39,756 bases of DNA. Source: VMDJ01 sp965659945. GTDB lineage: Bacteria > Pseudomonadota > Gammaproteobacteria > Chromatiales > Chromatiaceae. Positions 1-7,414 of the stretch are shown here, piece after piece. A model generated the notes under the pieces. It worked only from the letters and a program-made list of their open reading frames with translations. It was not told the DNA's origin and ran no database searches. The stretch is from NCBI GenBank assembly GCA_965659945.1, contig CBFHYJ010000010.1, positions 1 to 39,756 of the forward strand. The letters are read 5' to 3'. Within the stretch, counting starts at the first letter, position 1; the number at the start of each line of letters is the position of its first letter. The position numbers and the translations under genes were made by a program.

Positions 1-193
1 CTTATGTGTTCTTGGGATTCACTCATGGGTGACTCAATTTGTTGGGTAGTACCAGCGGTAGTACAAAGCAGTGCTTGAGAGTGCATGAGGAGCTAGGTAA
101 CCTATTGATTCATCGTGAGATCAATGGTCCCTAGCTCCTAATGTAGGCGATACCGCAGCATAACGGGGCTTTTTCGATTCTTTAGAAGATGAA
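1..193. other. Intergenic region downstream of icd with short repeats and a hairpin
   Basis: No coding region or RNA gene is recognisable here. The stretch holds a direct repeat GTAGTAC at 46-52 and 58-64, a near-tandem 10-mer at 71-80 and 81-90 (8 of 10 identical), and a hairpin at 88-139 listed separately. It lies beyond the icd stop codon, so it would be the 3' untranslated region of icd. The unit to its left is outside the window, so an RNA or leader belonging to that unit cannot be excluded. Confidence 0.5.
88..139. repeat. 52-bp imperfect hairpin downstream of icd
   Basis: The outer arms AGGAGCTAGG (88-97) and CCTAGCTCCT (130-139) are perfect 10-bp complements. Inside them, TTGAT and ATCAA extend the stem across an asymmetric internal loop. 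No T-tract follows on either strand, so this is not a standard intrinsic terminator. It could be an mRNA 3'-end stabiliser, a REP-like element or part of a small RNA; the sequence alone does not decide. Confidence 0.5.
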
Positions 194-1450
194 TTACATC
201 TTCGCAATCATTGCATCGCCGAACTCAGAACAGCTCAATAGCTGTGCATCATCCATCAAACGCTCGAAGTCATAAGTGACAGTCTTTGCACTGATAGCAT
301 CTTCCATTGCTTTGATAATCAGATCTGCTGCTTCTGTCCAACCCATGTGACGCAACATCATTTCTGCTGACAAGATCAATGAACCTGGGTTCACTTTATC
401 TTGGCCTGCATACTTAGGCGCAGTACCGTGAGTCGCTTCAAACATCGCGACGGTATCTGACAGGTTTGCACCTGGCGCAATACCAATACCACCCACCTGT
501 GCCGCTAATGCATCAGATACGTAGTCACCGTTAAGATTCAAGGTTGCGATGACATCGTATTCACGAGGACGCAACAGAATCTGTTGCAAGAAAGCATCTG
601 CGATCACGTCTTTTACAACGATCTCATTACCGGTCTTAGGATTCTTGAAGGTACACCATGGACCACCATCCAGTTCAGTTGCACCAAACTCAGATTTCGC
701 GAGCTCATAGCCCCACTCTTTGAAGGCACCTTCGGTGAACTTCATGATGTTGCCTTTGTGAACCAAGGTCACAGAAGCGCGATCATTATCAATCGCATAT
801 TGGATTGCTTTGCGAACTAAGCGCTCAGTACCGTCTTTAGAGACTGGCTTTACACCAATGCCTGAGGTCTCTGGGAAACGGATCTTGGTAACACCCATTT
901 CTTTGATCAAGAAGTCGATAACCTTTTTCGCTTCTGGCGTACCTTCTTGATACTCAACACCTGCATAGATGTCTTCTGAGTTCTCACGGAAGATCACCAT
1001 GTCAGTATCTTGTGGACGCAACAGTGGCGATGGTGTGCCGTTGAAGTAACGCACAGGACGTAGGCACACATACAGGTCAAGCTCTTGGCGCAAGCTAACG
1101 TTCAATGAGCGGATACCACCACCCACTGGGGTGGTTAATGGACCTTTAATCGAAACAACAAAATCCTTAACCGCTTCTAAAGTCTCTTCAGGTAACCAAA
1201 CACCCTCGCCATATACCTGGGTTGATTTCTCACCAGCATAGATTTCCATCCACGAAATCTTGCGCTCACCGCCGTATGACTTCTCTACCGCTGCATCGAC
1301 AACTTTGATCATCACAGGAGAGATATCAACACCGATACCATCACCTTCGATATAAGGAATGATTGGGTTGTTAGGTACGTTGATAGAGTTATCTGCGTTT
1401 ACGGTGATTTTTTCCGCGCCGGCTGGAATTTCGATTTTGTCAAAAGCCAT
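194..1450 (-). CDS. icd: Isocitrate dehydrogenase, NADP-dependent
   Basis: This cytoplasmic TCA-cycle enzyme oxidises and decarboxylates isocitrate to 2-oxoglutarate, making NADPH. The 418-residue protein is full length for the homodimeric E. coli type. It carries the substrate-binding segment around residues 103-121 (GPLTTPVGGGIRS, then R121), with R131 and R155 matching E. coli R129 and R153. S115 matches E. coli S113, the site phosphorylated by AceK, so phospho-control is possible, but no aceK lies in this window. The coenzyme region keeps Lys-Tyr in GTAPKYAG and the Tyr/Arg pair in TYDFER, the residues that mark NADP rather than NAD use. The gene is divergent from rluE, and the 72-bp gap holds an unusual 10-bp inverted repeat. 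Confidence 0.98.
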   Translation of the reverse strand: MAFDKIEIPAGAEKITVNADNSINVPNNPIIPYIEGDGIGVDISPVMIKVVDAAVEKSYGGERKISWMEIYAGEKSTQVYGEGVWLPEETLEAVKDFVVSIKGPLTTPVGGGIRSLNVSLRQELDLYVCLRPVRYFNGTPSPLLRPQDTDMVIFRENSEDIYAGVEYQEGTPEAKKVIDFLIKEMGVTKIRFPETSGIGVKPVSKDGTERLVRKAIQYAIDNDRASVTLVHKGNIMKFTEGAFKEWGYELAKSEFGATELDGGPWCTFKNPKTGNEIVVKDVIADAFLQQILLRPREYDVIATLNLNGDYVSDALAAQVGGIGIAPGANLSDTVAMFEATHGTAPKYAGQDKVNPGSLILSAEMMLRHMGWTEAADLIIKAMEDAISAKTVTYDFERLMDDAQLLSCSEFGDAMIAKM

Positions 1451-1464
1451 TTGGGTCCCACTTT

Positions 1465-1506
1465 CTGAGTGCTATAAAAAATTATGCCCGAGATTTTAGC
1501 ACTCAG
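1465..1506. promoter_or_regulatory. Perfect 10-bp inverted repeat between icd and rluE (candidate operator)
   Basis: The arms CTGAGTGCTA (1465-1474) and TAGCACTCAG (1497-1506) are exact reverse complements separated by 22 bp. The centre-to-centre distance is 32 bp, about three helical turns. On the minus strand a CATAAT box (1481-1486) lies between the arms and could be the icd -10 element. The symmetry and placement suggest a regulator site controlling icd, rluE or both. The core GAGTGCTA/TAGCACTC matches half-sites of the HrcA operator CIRCE (TTAGCACTC-N9-GAGTGCTAA), but in the opposite order, so it is not a standard CIRCE. Confidence 0.5.
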
Positions 1507-1510
1507 ACCG

Positions 1511-1516
1511 TACAAT
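1511..1516 (+). promoter_or_regulatory. Candidate -10 box directly before rluE
   Basis: TACAAT matches TATAAT at 5 of 6 positions and ends 6 bp before the rluE start codon. If it is used, transcription would begin at or next to the ATG, giving a leaderless message. No good -35 box is seen at the expected distance. Confidence 0.3.
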
Positions 1517-1522
1517 GTCCGG

Positions 1523-2119
1523 ATGGCAAAGCTTGTTCTTTTTAATAAACCTTTCGATGTTCTGACCCAATTTACGGATAAGGAAGATCGTAAGACATTA
1601 GCTAAATTTATCGATATTTCAGGGGTTTACCCTGCCGGCCGACTGGACCGTGATAGCGAAGGCCTGTTGCTGCTCACCGATGATGGTGGCCTTGCGCATC
1701 AGCTCACCCACCCTAAAAAGAACACCTGGAAGACTTACTGGGTGCAAGTAGAGGGAGAACCCTCTGAGCAGGCGCTAGAGAAATTCCGAAAAGGTCTCGA
1801 GCTGAAAGATGGCCCTACTAAACTTGCGCAGATCAAACGTATAAATGAGCCTCAAAATTTATGGCAGCGTGATCCACCGATTCGGGTGCGCAAATCTATT
1901 CCTGACAGCTGGCTTGAGGTGAAAATCACGGAAGGTCGCAATCGACAAGTGCGACGCATGACGGCGGCGATTGGACACCCGACACTGCGATTAATTCGGG
2001 CAGCTATCGGTAACTGGCAATTAGGTAATTTATCACTCGGCGAGTATCGCGTCGAAACCGTACCTGATATGCCCAAGCCTCCTGCAAAGAAAAAGGTGTT
2101 TCGTAAACGCCAACGCTGA
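1523..2119 (+). CDS. rluE: 23S rRNA pseudouridine synthase RluE
   Basis: A 198-residue RsuA/RluB/RluE-type pseudouridine synthase. E. coli RluE modifies U2457 of 23S rRNA. The catalytic segment AGRLDRDSEGLLLLT lies at residues 38-52 with the family aspartate D42, and EGRNRQVRRM further on is the second family motif. The start at 1523 (MAKLVLF) is preferred because the first residue then sits at the family N-terminus; an upstream ATG at 1484 would add 13 residues unlike the family and would place the start inside the inverted repeat region. The basic C-terminal tail (KKKVFRKRQR) is typical of an rRNA-binding enzyme. In E. coli nudJ lies between rluE and mnmA; it is absent here. Confidence 0.93.
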   Translation: MAKLVLFNKPFDVLTQFTDKEDRKTLAKFIDISGVYPAGRLDRDSEGLLLLTDDGGLAHQLTHPKKNTWKTYWVQVEGEPSEQALEKFRKGLELKDGPTKLAQIKRINEPQNLWQRDPPIRVRKSIPDSWLEVKITEGRNRQVRRMTAAIGHPTLRLIRAAIGNWQLGNLSLGEYRVETVPDMPKPPAKKKVFRKRQR

Positions 2120-2172
2120 AACTCTTTGCAAGCTTGGGTATCCTTCTGTTTTATTCTTTCTAGAGATCTTTT

Positions 2173-3246
2173 GTGAGCTTAGGTCGCGTTATTGTCGGTT
2201 TATCAGGTGGTGTTGATTCATCCGTTGCCGCTTTCCGCCTCATTGAACAAGGCTATCAAGTTGAAGGCCTATTCATGAAGAACTGGGAAGAAGATGACGA
2301 TGCTGAATATTGCTCAGCCGCTGAAGACCTTGCTGACGCGCAACAAGTTGCTGACACCTTAGGTATTCATTTACATACGGTGAACTTTTCATTGGAATAT
2401 TGGGATAACGTGTTTGCGCACTTCCTGGCCGAATACCAAGCCGGCCGCACCCCTAACCCGGATGTGTTGTGTAACCGCGAGATTAAATTCAAAGCTTTCT
2501 TAGATTACGCGCTTGAACTTGGTGCTGATTACATTGCCACAGGTCACTATGCTGGTATTGATCATCAGGCTGACATCTCACGACTGATCAAAGCTGTCGA
2601 TCACGATAAAGATCAAACCTACTTTCTTTATATGCTCGAACAGAGGGCGTTAACTAAAGCCCTCTTCCCACTGCAAGATATGCCCAAGCCTGAGGTGCGC
2701 GCACTAGCTAAGAAAGCCGGCTTTGCTAATTTTAAAAAGAAAGATTCAACCGGCATTTGTTTTATTGGCGAGCGTCGCTTTAAAGACTTTCTATCTACTT
2801 ATTTACCTGCCAATCCCGGTGAAATCCATTCACTGGATGGTGAGCATCTTGGTGAACACCAAGGTTTGATGTACTACACCATTGGGCAACGCCAAGGACT
2901 TGGTATTGGTGGAACACACGAGCATGATAATGATCCGTGGTTTGTTGCACGCAAAGATCTCGAGAAAAACATTTTATATGTGGTGCAAGGTCATCAGCAC
3001 GCGTCACTGATGCGCGATAACTTAATTGCTGAACAATTGCACTGGACTCGAGATGCAGAGCCTGCAACATCATTTAGTTGCCAAGCACGCTGTCGTCATC
3101 GCCAACACTTACAAGACTGCTCAGTGGTGCTTGAAGATGGCTTAGCCAAGGTAAGCTTCACTGATCCACAACGTGCGATAACACCGGGGCAGTCGATTGT
3201 GTTTTACCAAGGCGATGAATGTCTTGGTGGAGGAATTATTCAATGA
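2173..3246 (+). CDS. mnmA: tRNA-specific 2-thiouridylase MnmA
   Basis: MnmA adds sulfur to C2 of U34 in the anticodons of Lys, Glu and Gln tRNAs, using ATP and a persulfide. The 357-residue protein has the N-type ATP pyrophosphatase loop SGGVDSS at residues 11-17. The two catalytic cysteines appear as C100 in NPDVLCNREIKF and C196 in STGICFIGERRF. The start is GTG at 2173, giving MSLGRVIVGLSGGVDSS, as expected for the family. Its stop overlaps the hflD start (ATGA), indicating translational coupling. The mnmA-hflD-purB order is conserved in gammaproteobacteria. Confidence 0.97.
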   Translation: MSLGRVIVGLSGGVDSSVAAFRLIEQGYQVEGLFMKNWEEDDDAEYCSAAEDLADAQQVADTLGIHLHTVNFSLEYWDNVFAHFLAEYQAGRTPNPDVLCNREIKFKAFLDYALELGADYIATGHYAGIDHQADISRLIKAVDHDKDQTYFLYMLEQRALTKALFPLQDMPKPEVRALAKKAGFANFKKKDSTGICFIGERRFKDFLSTYLPANPGEIHSLDGEHLGEHQGLMYYTIGQRQGLGIGGTHEHDNDPWFVARKDLEKNILYVVQGHQHASLMRDNLIAEQLHWTRDAEPATSFSCQARCRHRQHLQDCSVVLEDGLAKVSFTDPQRAITPGQSIVFYQGDECLGGGIIQ

Positions 3247-3863
3247 GCTATACCGAAGAAGATCGCGTCATTGCGCTTGCCGGTATTTTTCAATCTGCGC
3301 GCATGGTGACTGATCTTGCGCATGATGGTCGCACTGATACATCAGCTTACGATGCGAGCTTGCTATCGTTATTTAATCTCAACCCACCTTCGGTGAGTGC
3401 CGTGTTTGGCAACCAAGCAGGTGTTCAATTAGGGCTACATACCTTGTGGACGCAGTTAGAGCGCCCTCGTGAGCGCGACATGGAGATCACGCGGTATGTC
3501 ATCTCTATTATTCAGTTGTGCGACAAGCTGTTAAAAGATTCAAAAAGTCTCAATCAGATTACCGATGCGATTGAGAATCTCGCTGATCGCACCAAGGCGT
3601 TTGAATTCTCACAACAAGCACAGACAACTCAACTGGCGGAAACTTATTCACAATTCGTTAGTCCGATACAACCGAAGATCATTGTTAAAGGCGATGGCCG
3701 CAATCTACAAAATACGGATACCGCTGCGATGATCAGAGCGTCACTTTTAGCTGGCATTCGTGCGGCTATCTTGTGGCGACAAACTGGCGGAAAACGCTGG
3801 CAGCTTTTACTTAATAGAAAAAAGATCGCACAACTTGCGAATCAACTAAAAACCGTTAGTTAA
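3243..3863 (+). CDS. hflD: HflD family protein (high-frequency lysogenisation, DUF489)
   Basis: A 206-residue, all-helical protein of the HflD/DUF489 family. In E. coli HflD is a peripheral inner-membrane protein that interacts with the phage lambda CII regulator; its role in normal physiology is poorly known. The start at 3243 (MSYTEEDRVIALAGIFQSA) is chosen because it overlaps the mnmA stop in ATGA and matches the family N-terminus; an upstream frame opening at 3219 would run into mnmA. The segment AGIFQSARMVTDLAHDG and the C-terminal motif ASLLAGIRAAILWRQTGGKR are typical of the family. No signal peptide or membrane span is visible. Confidence 0.93.
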   Translation: MSYTEEDRVIALAGIFQSARMVTDLAHDGRTDTSAYDASLLSLFNLNPPSVSAVFGNQAGVQLGLHTLWTQLERPRERDMEITRYVISIIQLCDKLLKDSKSLNQITDAIENLADRTKAFEFSQQAQTTQLAETYSQFVSPIQPKIIVKGDGRNLQNTDTAAMIRASLLAGIRAAILWRQTGGKRWQLLLNRKKIAQLANQLKTVS

Positions 3864-3879
3864 CCTAAGGACACTTTTC

Positions 3880-4290
3880 ATGAAAAACATTCTTGCCATC
3901 TCACTGGTCTTATTTAGCACCCTAGCTTTTGCAGATAACCATGCTGAAGAATCATCGCTAAGCAGCACTTTTAGCGGCTGGTGGGATAAGACTAAGGAGC
4001 TTGGAAGTGCCATCTGGTCTGAAACCAAAGACACTACCGCTGAAACCGCTGAGAAGGTCGAAAACAGCGACACCTACCAATCGGCAAAAACTAAAGGCGG
4101 CGAAATTGTCGAAAAGGTACAAAACAGTGAGACCTACCAGTCGGCAAAAACCAAAGGCAGCGAGATTGTCGACAAGGTACAAAACAGTGAAACCTACCAA
4201 TCGATCAAAACCGAGAGTAGCAATCTTTACGAAAAGGCCAAGCAGCAGTTTGGTAGCAAGCCTCGCACGGAGCCTGCGCCGGTTAAGTGA
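3880..4290 (+). CDS. Secreted or periplasmic protein with three 20-residue tandem repeats
   Basis: A 136-residue protein I cannot assign to a named family. Residues 1-19 form a Sec signal peptide (MKNILAISLVLFSTLAFA followed by D), predicting export and cleavage near residue 19. The mature part begins with a Trp-containing helix (SGWWDKTKELGSAIWSETKD). Three repeats of 20 residues follow, with the pattern V-x-N-S-x-T-Y-Q-S-x-K-T-[KE]-x-x-x-[IL]-[VY]-x-K, rich in Lys, Glu, Thr and Ser. The tail is Pro-rich. The composition suggests amphipathic or partly disordered helices, as in LEA-like or envelope stress proteins; this is inference only. A good ribosome site (AAGGA) precedes the ATG, 16 bp after hflD. 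Confidence 0.8.
   Translation: MKNILAISLVLFSTLAFADNHAEESSLSSTFSGWWDKTKELGSAIWSETKDTTAETAEKVENSDTYQSAKTKGGEIVEKVQNSETYQSAKTKGSEIVDKVQNSETYQSIKTESSNLYEKAKQQFGSKPRTEPAPVK
4057..4236 (+). repeat. Three 60-bp in-frame tandem repeats
   Basis: Units at 4057-4116, 4117-4176 and 4177-4236 each encode 20 residues of the secreted protein. Units 1 and 2 are nearly identical in DNA and protein; unit 3 diverges in its second half (SIKTESSNLYEK). The exact 60-bp period and high DNA similarity point to recent unequal duplication, so copy number may vary among strains. Confidence 0.9.
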
Positions 4291-4291
4291 C

Positions 4292-4320
4292 TCGTCAGCA
4301 TAGGCTGACACCTTTATAAT
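4292..4320 (+). promoter_or_regulatory. Sigma-70-type promoter of purB
   Basis: A perfect TATAAT (4315-4320) is preceded at 17 bp by TCGTCA (4292-4297), matching TTGACA at 4 of 6. The predicted start, about 4327, gives a short leader with a CGGAG ribosome site before the purB ATG. A small perfect hairpin (GTCAGC 4294-4299, GCTGAC 4304-4309) overlaps the -35 region. It could be a weak end signal for the upstream gene or an operator. Confidence 0.55.
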
Positions 4321-4350
4321 AAGGCGCTTAATCAATGATTCGGAGCCGAG

Positions 4351-5718
4351 ATGGATTTAAGTACGCTAACTGCGATCTCACCAATGGATGGTCGCTATGG
4401 CAGCAAAACTGCTGATTTACGCCCAATTTTTAGTGAATTTGGCCTGATTAAGCAGCGTGTTACCGTCGAAATCCGCTGGCTCCAAGCCCTATCTGTCCAT
4501 CCTCAAATCAAAGAAGTTCAGCCTTTCTCTGCTGAAACCAATGCCCTACTCAATGGCATTGTGGACAACTTCAGTGAATCTGATGCGCTTCGGGTTAAAG
4601 AAATCGAGGCAACTACCAATCACGACGTAAAAGCGGTCGAATATCTACTGAAAGAGAAGATAGCCGGCAATGGTGAGCTCGAAGCAGTTACTGAGTTTAT
4701 TCACTTTGCCTGCACCTCAGAAGACATCAACAATTTGTCTCATGCTTTGATGCTTCGAGAAGGTCGTGCTGAGGTATTCCTCAAGCAAGCGCAACAAATT
4801 ATCCATGCCATTCGCGCACTTGCACACGAGCATGCTGATAAGCCAATGCTCTCTCGCACCCACGGACAAACCGCCTCTCCTACCACTTTGGGTAAAGAAA
4901 TGGCGAACGTGGTTTATCGCTTAGAGCGTCAAATGGAACAAATTGCGAATATTCCTTTGATGGGTAAGATGAATGGTGCTGTTGGTAACTACAACGCACA
5001 TATCTCAGCTTATCCGGATATTGATTGGGAAGAGTTTGCTCAAGCATTTGTTGGATCACTTGGCCTGACGTGGAACCCCTACACCATTCAAATTGAGCCT
5101 CACGATTACATGGCAGAACTGTTTGATGGCATGGCTCGCTTCAATACCATCTTGATTGATTACTGTCGTGATATCTGGAGCTACATCTCAATTGGTTACT
5201 TCAAACAAAAGACGGTTGCCGGAGAAGTCGGCTCTTCAACGATGCCCCACAAGGTAAATCCTATCGATTTTGAAAACGGTGAAGGTAATTTTGGTATCGC
5301 AAACGCCATCTTTGGTCATTTAGCGAGCAAGCTTCCTGTCTCTCGTTGGCAACGTGATCTGACTGACTCAACGGTTTTGAGAAACATGGGTGTGGGTATT
5401 GCTTATACCTCAGTCGCTATTCAGTCGGTTCTTAAAGGCATAAACAAATTAGAAGCAGATGCTAAGCGCCTAGCGGATGATCTGGATGCTAACTGGGAAG
5501 TCCTCGCCGAGCCCATTCAAACCGTTATGCGTCGCTATGGCATTGAAAAGCCTTACGAGAAGTTAAAAGAACTCACCCGCGGTCATCGCGTCGATCAAGC
5601 AGGTATGCAGGCCTTTGTTGATGGTTTGGATTTACCTGATGAGGCTAAAGCGGAGCTTAAGAAGCTAACACCTAGCACTTATATCGGTAATGCAATCGAT
5701 CAGGCCAAGAAAATATAA
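4351..5718 (+). CDS. purB: Adenylosuccinate lyase
   Basis: PurB acts twice in purine synthesis, cleaving fumarate from SAICAR and from adenylosuccinate. The 455-residue protein is full length for the E. coli-type enzyme. The N-terminus LTAISPMDGRYGSK is characteristic of this subgroup. The segment SRTHGQTASP near residue 170 carries the general-acid histidine, and the fumarase/lyase superfamily signature GSSTMPHKVNP lies near residues 294-304 with the catalytic serine loop. It has its own promoter in the gap after the repeat protein, and a strong bidirectional terminator follows. Confidence 0.98.
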   Translation: MDLSTLTAISPMDGRYGSKTADLRPIFSEFGLIKQRVTVEIRWLQALSVHPQIKEVQPFSAETNALLNGIVDNFSESDALRVKEIEATTNHDVKAVEYLLKEKIAGNGELEAVTEFIHFACTSEDINNLSHALMLREGRAEVFLKQAQQIIHAIRALAHEHADKPMLSRTHGQTASPTTLGKEMANVVYRLERQMEQIANIPLMGKMNGAVGNYNAHISAYPDIDWEEFAQAFVGSLGLTWNPYTIQIEPHDYMAELFDGMARFNTILIDYCRDIWSYISIGYFKQKTVAGEVGSSTMPHKVNPIDFENGEGNFGIANAIFGHLASKLPVSRWQRDLTDSTVLRNMGVGIAYTSVAIQSVLKGINKLEADAKRLADDLDANWEVLAEPIQTVMRRYGIEKPYEKLKELTRGHRVDQAGMQAFVDGLDLPDEAKAELKKLTPSTYIGNAIDQAKKI

Positions 5719-5736
5719 CCCACACTTAGAAACATA

Positions 5737-5772
5737 AAAAAACCCGCAGGTCTCTCGATCTGCGGGTTTTTT
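5737..5772. terminator. Bidirectional intrinsic terminator between purB and the OmpA-like gene
   Basis: The stem AACCCGCAG (5741-5749) pairs with CTGCGGGTT (5760-5768) across a 10-nt loop. It is preceded by an A-run and followed by a T-run, so it can terminate the converging transcripts of both purB (+) and the OmpA-like gene (-). Confidence 0.9.
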
Positions 5773-5784
5773 CGTTATGTGAGA

Positions 5785-6378
5785 TTACTTAGTGCGAATC
5801 TCAACACGACGGTTTTGAGCACGACCAGCGTCTGTTGCGTTATCTGCTACTGGTTGAGTCTCACCCATGCCGCTGACAGACATGTTGTTCTTAACACCAA
5901 AGTTGCGCAAGAAATCTGCAACTGCTTTAGCACGACGCTCTGATAGCTTTTGGTTGTAAGCCTTAGAACCTTTGGAGTCAGTGTGACCGACGATTTCTAA
6001 GTTCTCTTTACCGGTCAACTTGCCCGCCACATCGATCAAGATGGTGCGATGAGCCGAGGTTAAATCTGACTTATCAAAAGCAAATTGTGCAGTTGTTGCG
6101 TCAATTACAGCTAGTGGAGCAGGTGCTGGAGCAGGCTTCGCTGCTGGCGCTTCTGCCTTTGCAGGTGCTTCTGCCTTTGCAGGTGCTTCATCGCCACATT
6201 CTGGCAATGACATCAATGTACCGCCTACAGGAGCAGTTACACAGCCACCAAAGCCATCTTTAACCACATTGCCTGCAGAATCAGTAACATATCGCTTCTC
6301 TGCTGAAGCGGTACCTGCCATAACAAACAAGCCTGTTGCTACAACTAAACCTAAAATTGTTTTTCCTTTACCGTACAT
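5785..6378 (-). CDS. OmpA-family peptidoglycan-associated protein without a beta-barrel
   Basis: A 197-residue exported protein. Residues 1-26 form a signal peptide ending AGTASA. A short Cys-containing domain (GGCVTAP and LPECGDE) follows, then an Ala/Pro/Lys linker (~60-85) with a duplicated KAEAPA unit, then an OmpA C-terminal peptidoglycan-binding domain (~90-197). That domain has the diagnostic segment IVGHTDSKGSKAYNQKLSERRA and a terminal AQNRRVEI motif. There is no beta-barrel, so it likely tethers the envelope to peptidoglycan from the periplasm; no lipobox cysteine is seen. The start is the ATG at 6378, preceded by GGAGG; a TTG at 6390 would overlap that ribosome site. The gene is monocistronic with its own promoter. 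Confidence 0.88.
   Translation of the reverse strand: MYGKGKTILGLVVATGLFVMAGTASAEKRYVTDSAGNVVKDGFGGCVTAPVGGTLMSLPECGDEAPAKAEAPAKAEAPAAKPAPAPAPLAVIDATTAQFAFDKSDLTSAHRTILIDVAGKLTGKENLEIVGHTDSKGSKAYNQKLSERRAKAVADFLRNFGVKNNMSVSGMGETQPVADNATDAGRAQNRRVEIRTK
6151..6186 (-). repeat. Perfect 18-bp tandem duplication in the OmpA-like linker
   Basis: Two identical adjacent 18-bp units (6151-6168 and 6169-6186) encode the repeated KAEAPA of the Pro/Ala linker. The DNA identity is complete, so the duplication is recent and the linker length may vary by slippage without a frameshift. Confidence 0.9.
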
Positions 6379-6452
6379 TTTGGCCTCCAAATGACCGTTT
6401 CATTTCCTAATACGAGTTACCGAGCACCGTCCCTGCCCGGATTTGTGGATTA

Positions 6453-6480
6453 ATTATCCTATTTAATGGCTTTATCGCAA
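6453..6480 (-). promoter_or_regulatory. Sigma-70-type promoter of the OmpA-like gene
   Basis: On the minus strand TTGCGA (6480-6475, 4 of 6 matches to TTGACA) is followed after 16 bp by GATAAT (6458-6453, 5 of 6). It would start transcription near 6446, leaving a leader of roughly 68 nt before the ATG at 6378. Confidence 0.5.
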
Positions 6481-6541
6481 TAGCACTTCGTGAAAATTCA
6501 CCTTTCTGACACAATCTACTGATTCATATCAGAGCTATCAC

Positions 6542-7414
6542 ATGCAAAATCATCGACTCTTTGCCGGCGCTCTTTACATCATATTGGCCGAATTATTCTT
6601 CGCCAGCATGGGTGCGAGCATCCGGTTTGTGTCTGAAGACCTAAATAACCCGATGGTTGTATTTGCTAGAAACCTCGTCGGCTTATTAGTTCTTTTGCCT
6701 TGGTTATTACATGGGGGCAAACGCTTTAAAACACAAGTGCCTCATTTGCATCTGCTGCGAGGACTCGCTGGCGTGTGCGCCATGTACTGCTTTTTTTATG
6801 CCATTGCGAACTTACCGCTCGCCAATGCAATGCTATTGAAGCTCACCGCACCACTCTTTATTCCATTTGTCGCCCTGTTTTGGTTAAAAGAGCAATTTAC
6901 TTGGCATGTCATCGCGGCGCTGGTGATCGGCTTTACAGGCGTGGCGATTATGCTGGGTCCAGAGATCGATACTCAATTGGGCATATCCCTGATCGCAATG
7001 GCAGGTGGTGCTTTTGCTGCGATCGCCAAAGTGACAGTGCGTCGCTTATCGAAATCTGAATCGGCCAATCTCACCGTGTTTTACTTTGCTTTAGTTGGCT
7101 TGATCGTCTCGATCATACCTTTGATTTGGTACTGGCAAACACCCACTCTGAATCAAGTTAGCTGGCTAATCATTCTTGGCCTTTTTGCCACCGCAGGACA
7201 ACTAAGCATGACCCGAGGTTTTGCCTGTGCACCTGCAGCTCGACTGGGGCCCTTTGCATTTTTCTCTGTCCTTTTTGGTGCTTATTTCGGTTGGTTATTC
7301 TGGGACGAGATGGTCACAATCGCCACAGCAATTGGCGCATTGCTTATCATGCTTTCAGGCGTCCTGACTGGGCGTGGCCGCAAACAACATGAGTTAACTA
7401 ATGCCACACGTTGA
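6542..7414 (+). CDS. EamA/DMT-family membrane transporter
   Basis: A 290-residue integral membrane protein of the drug/metabolite transporter superfamily, most likely an exporter in the inner membrane. About ten hydrophobic helices form two EamA halves. The first half starts at LYIILAELFFASMGASIRFVSED, with the family's conserved Arg-Asn in FARNLVG near residue 43; the second begins near ISLIAMAGGAFAAIAK (~residue 150). The substrate cannot be told from sequence. The ATG has no strong ribosome site. The 3' end overlaps roxA by 14 bp, implying cotranscription. Confidence 0.88.
   Translation: MQNHRLFAGALYIILAELFFASMGASIRFVSEDLNNPMVVFARNLVGLLVLLPWLLHGGKRFKTQVPHLHLLRGLAGVCAMYCFFYAIANLPLANAMLLKLTAPLFIPFVALFWLKEQFTWHVIAALVIGFTGVAIMLGPEIDTQLGISLIAMAGGAFAAIAKVTVRRLSKSESANLTVFYFALVGLIVSIIPLIWYWQTPTLNQVSWLIILGLFATAGQLSMTRGFACAPAARLGPFAFFSVLFGAYFGWLFWDEMVTIATAIGALLIMLSGVLTGRGRKQHELTNATR

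Noticed and set aside
584..820. Plus-strand open frame inside icd
   Set aside because: It is antisense to conserved icd codons and has no family features or ribosome site.
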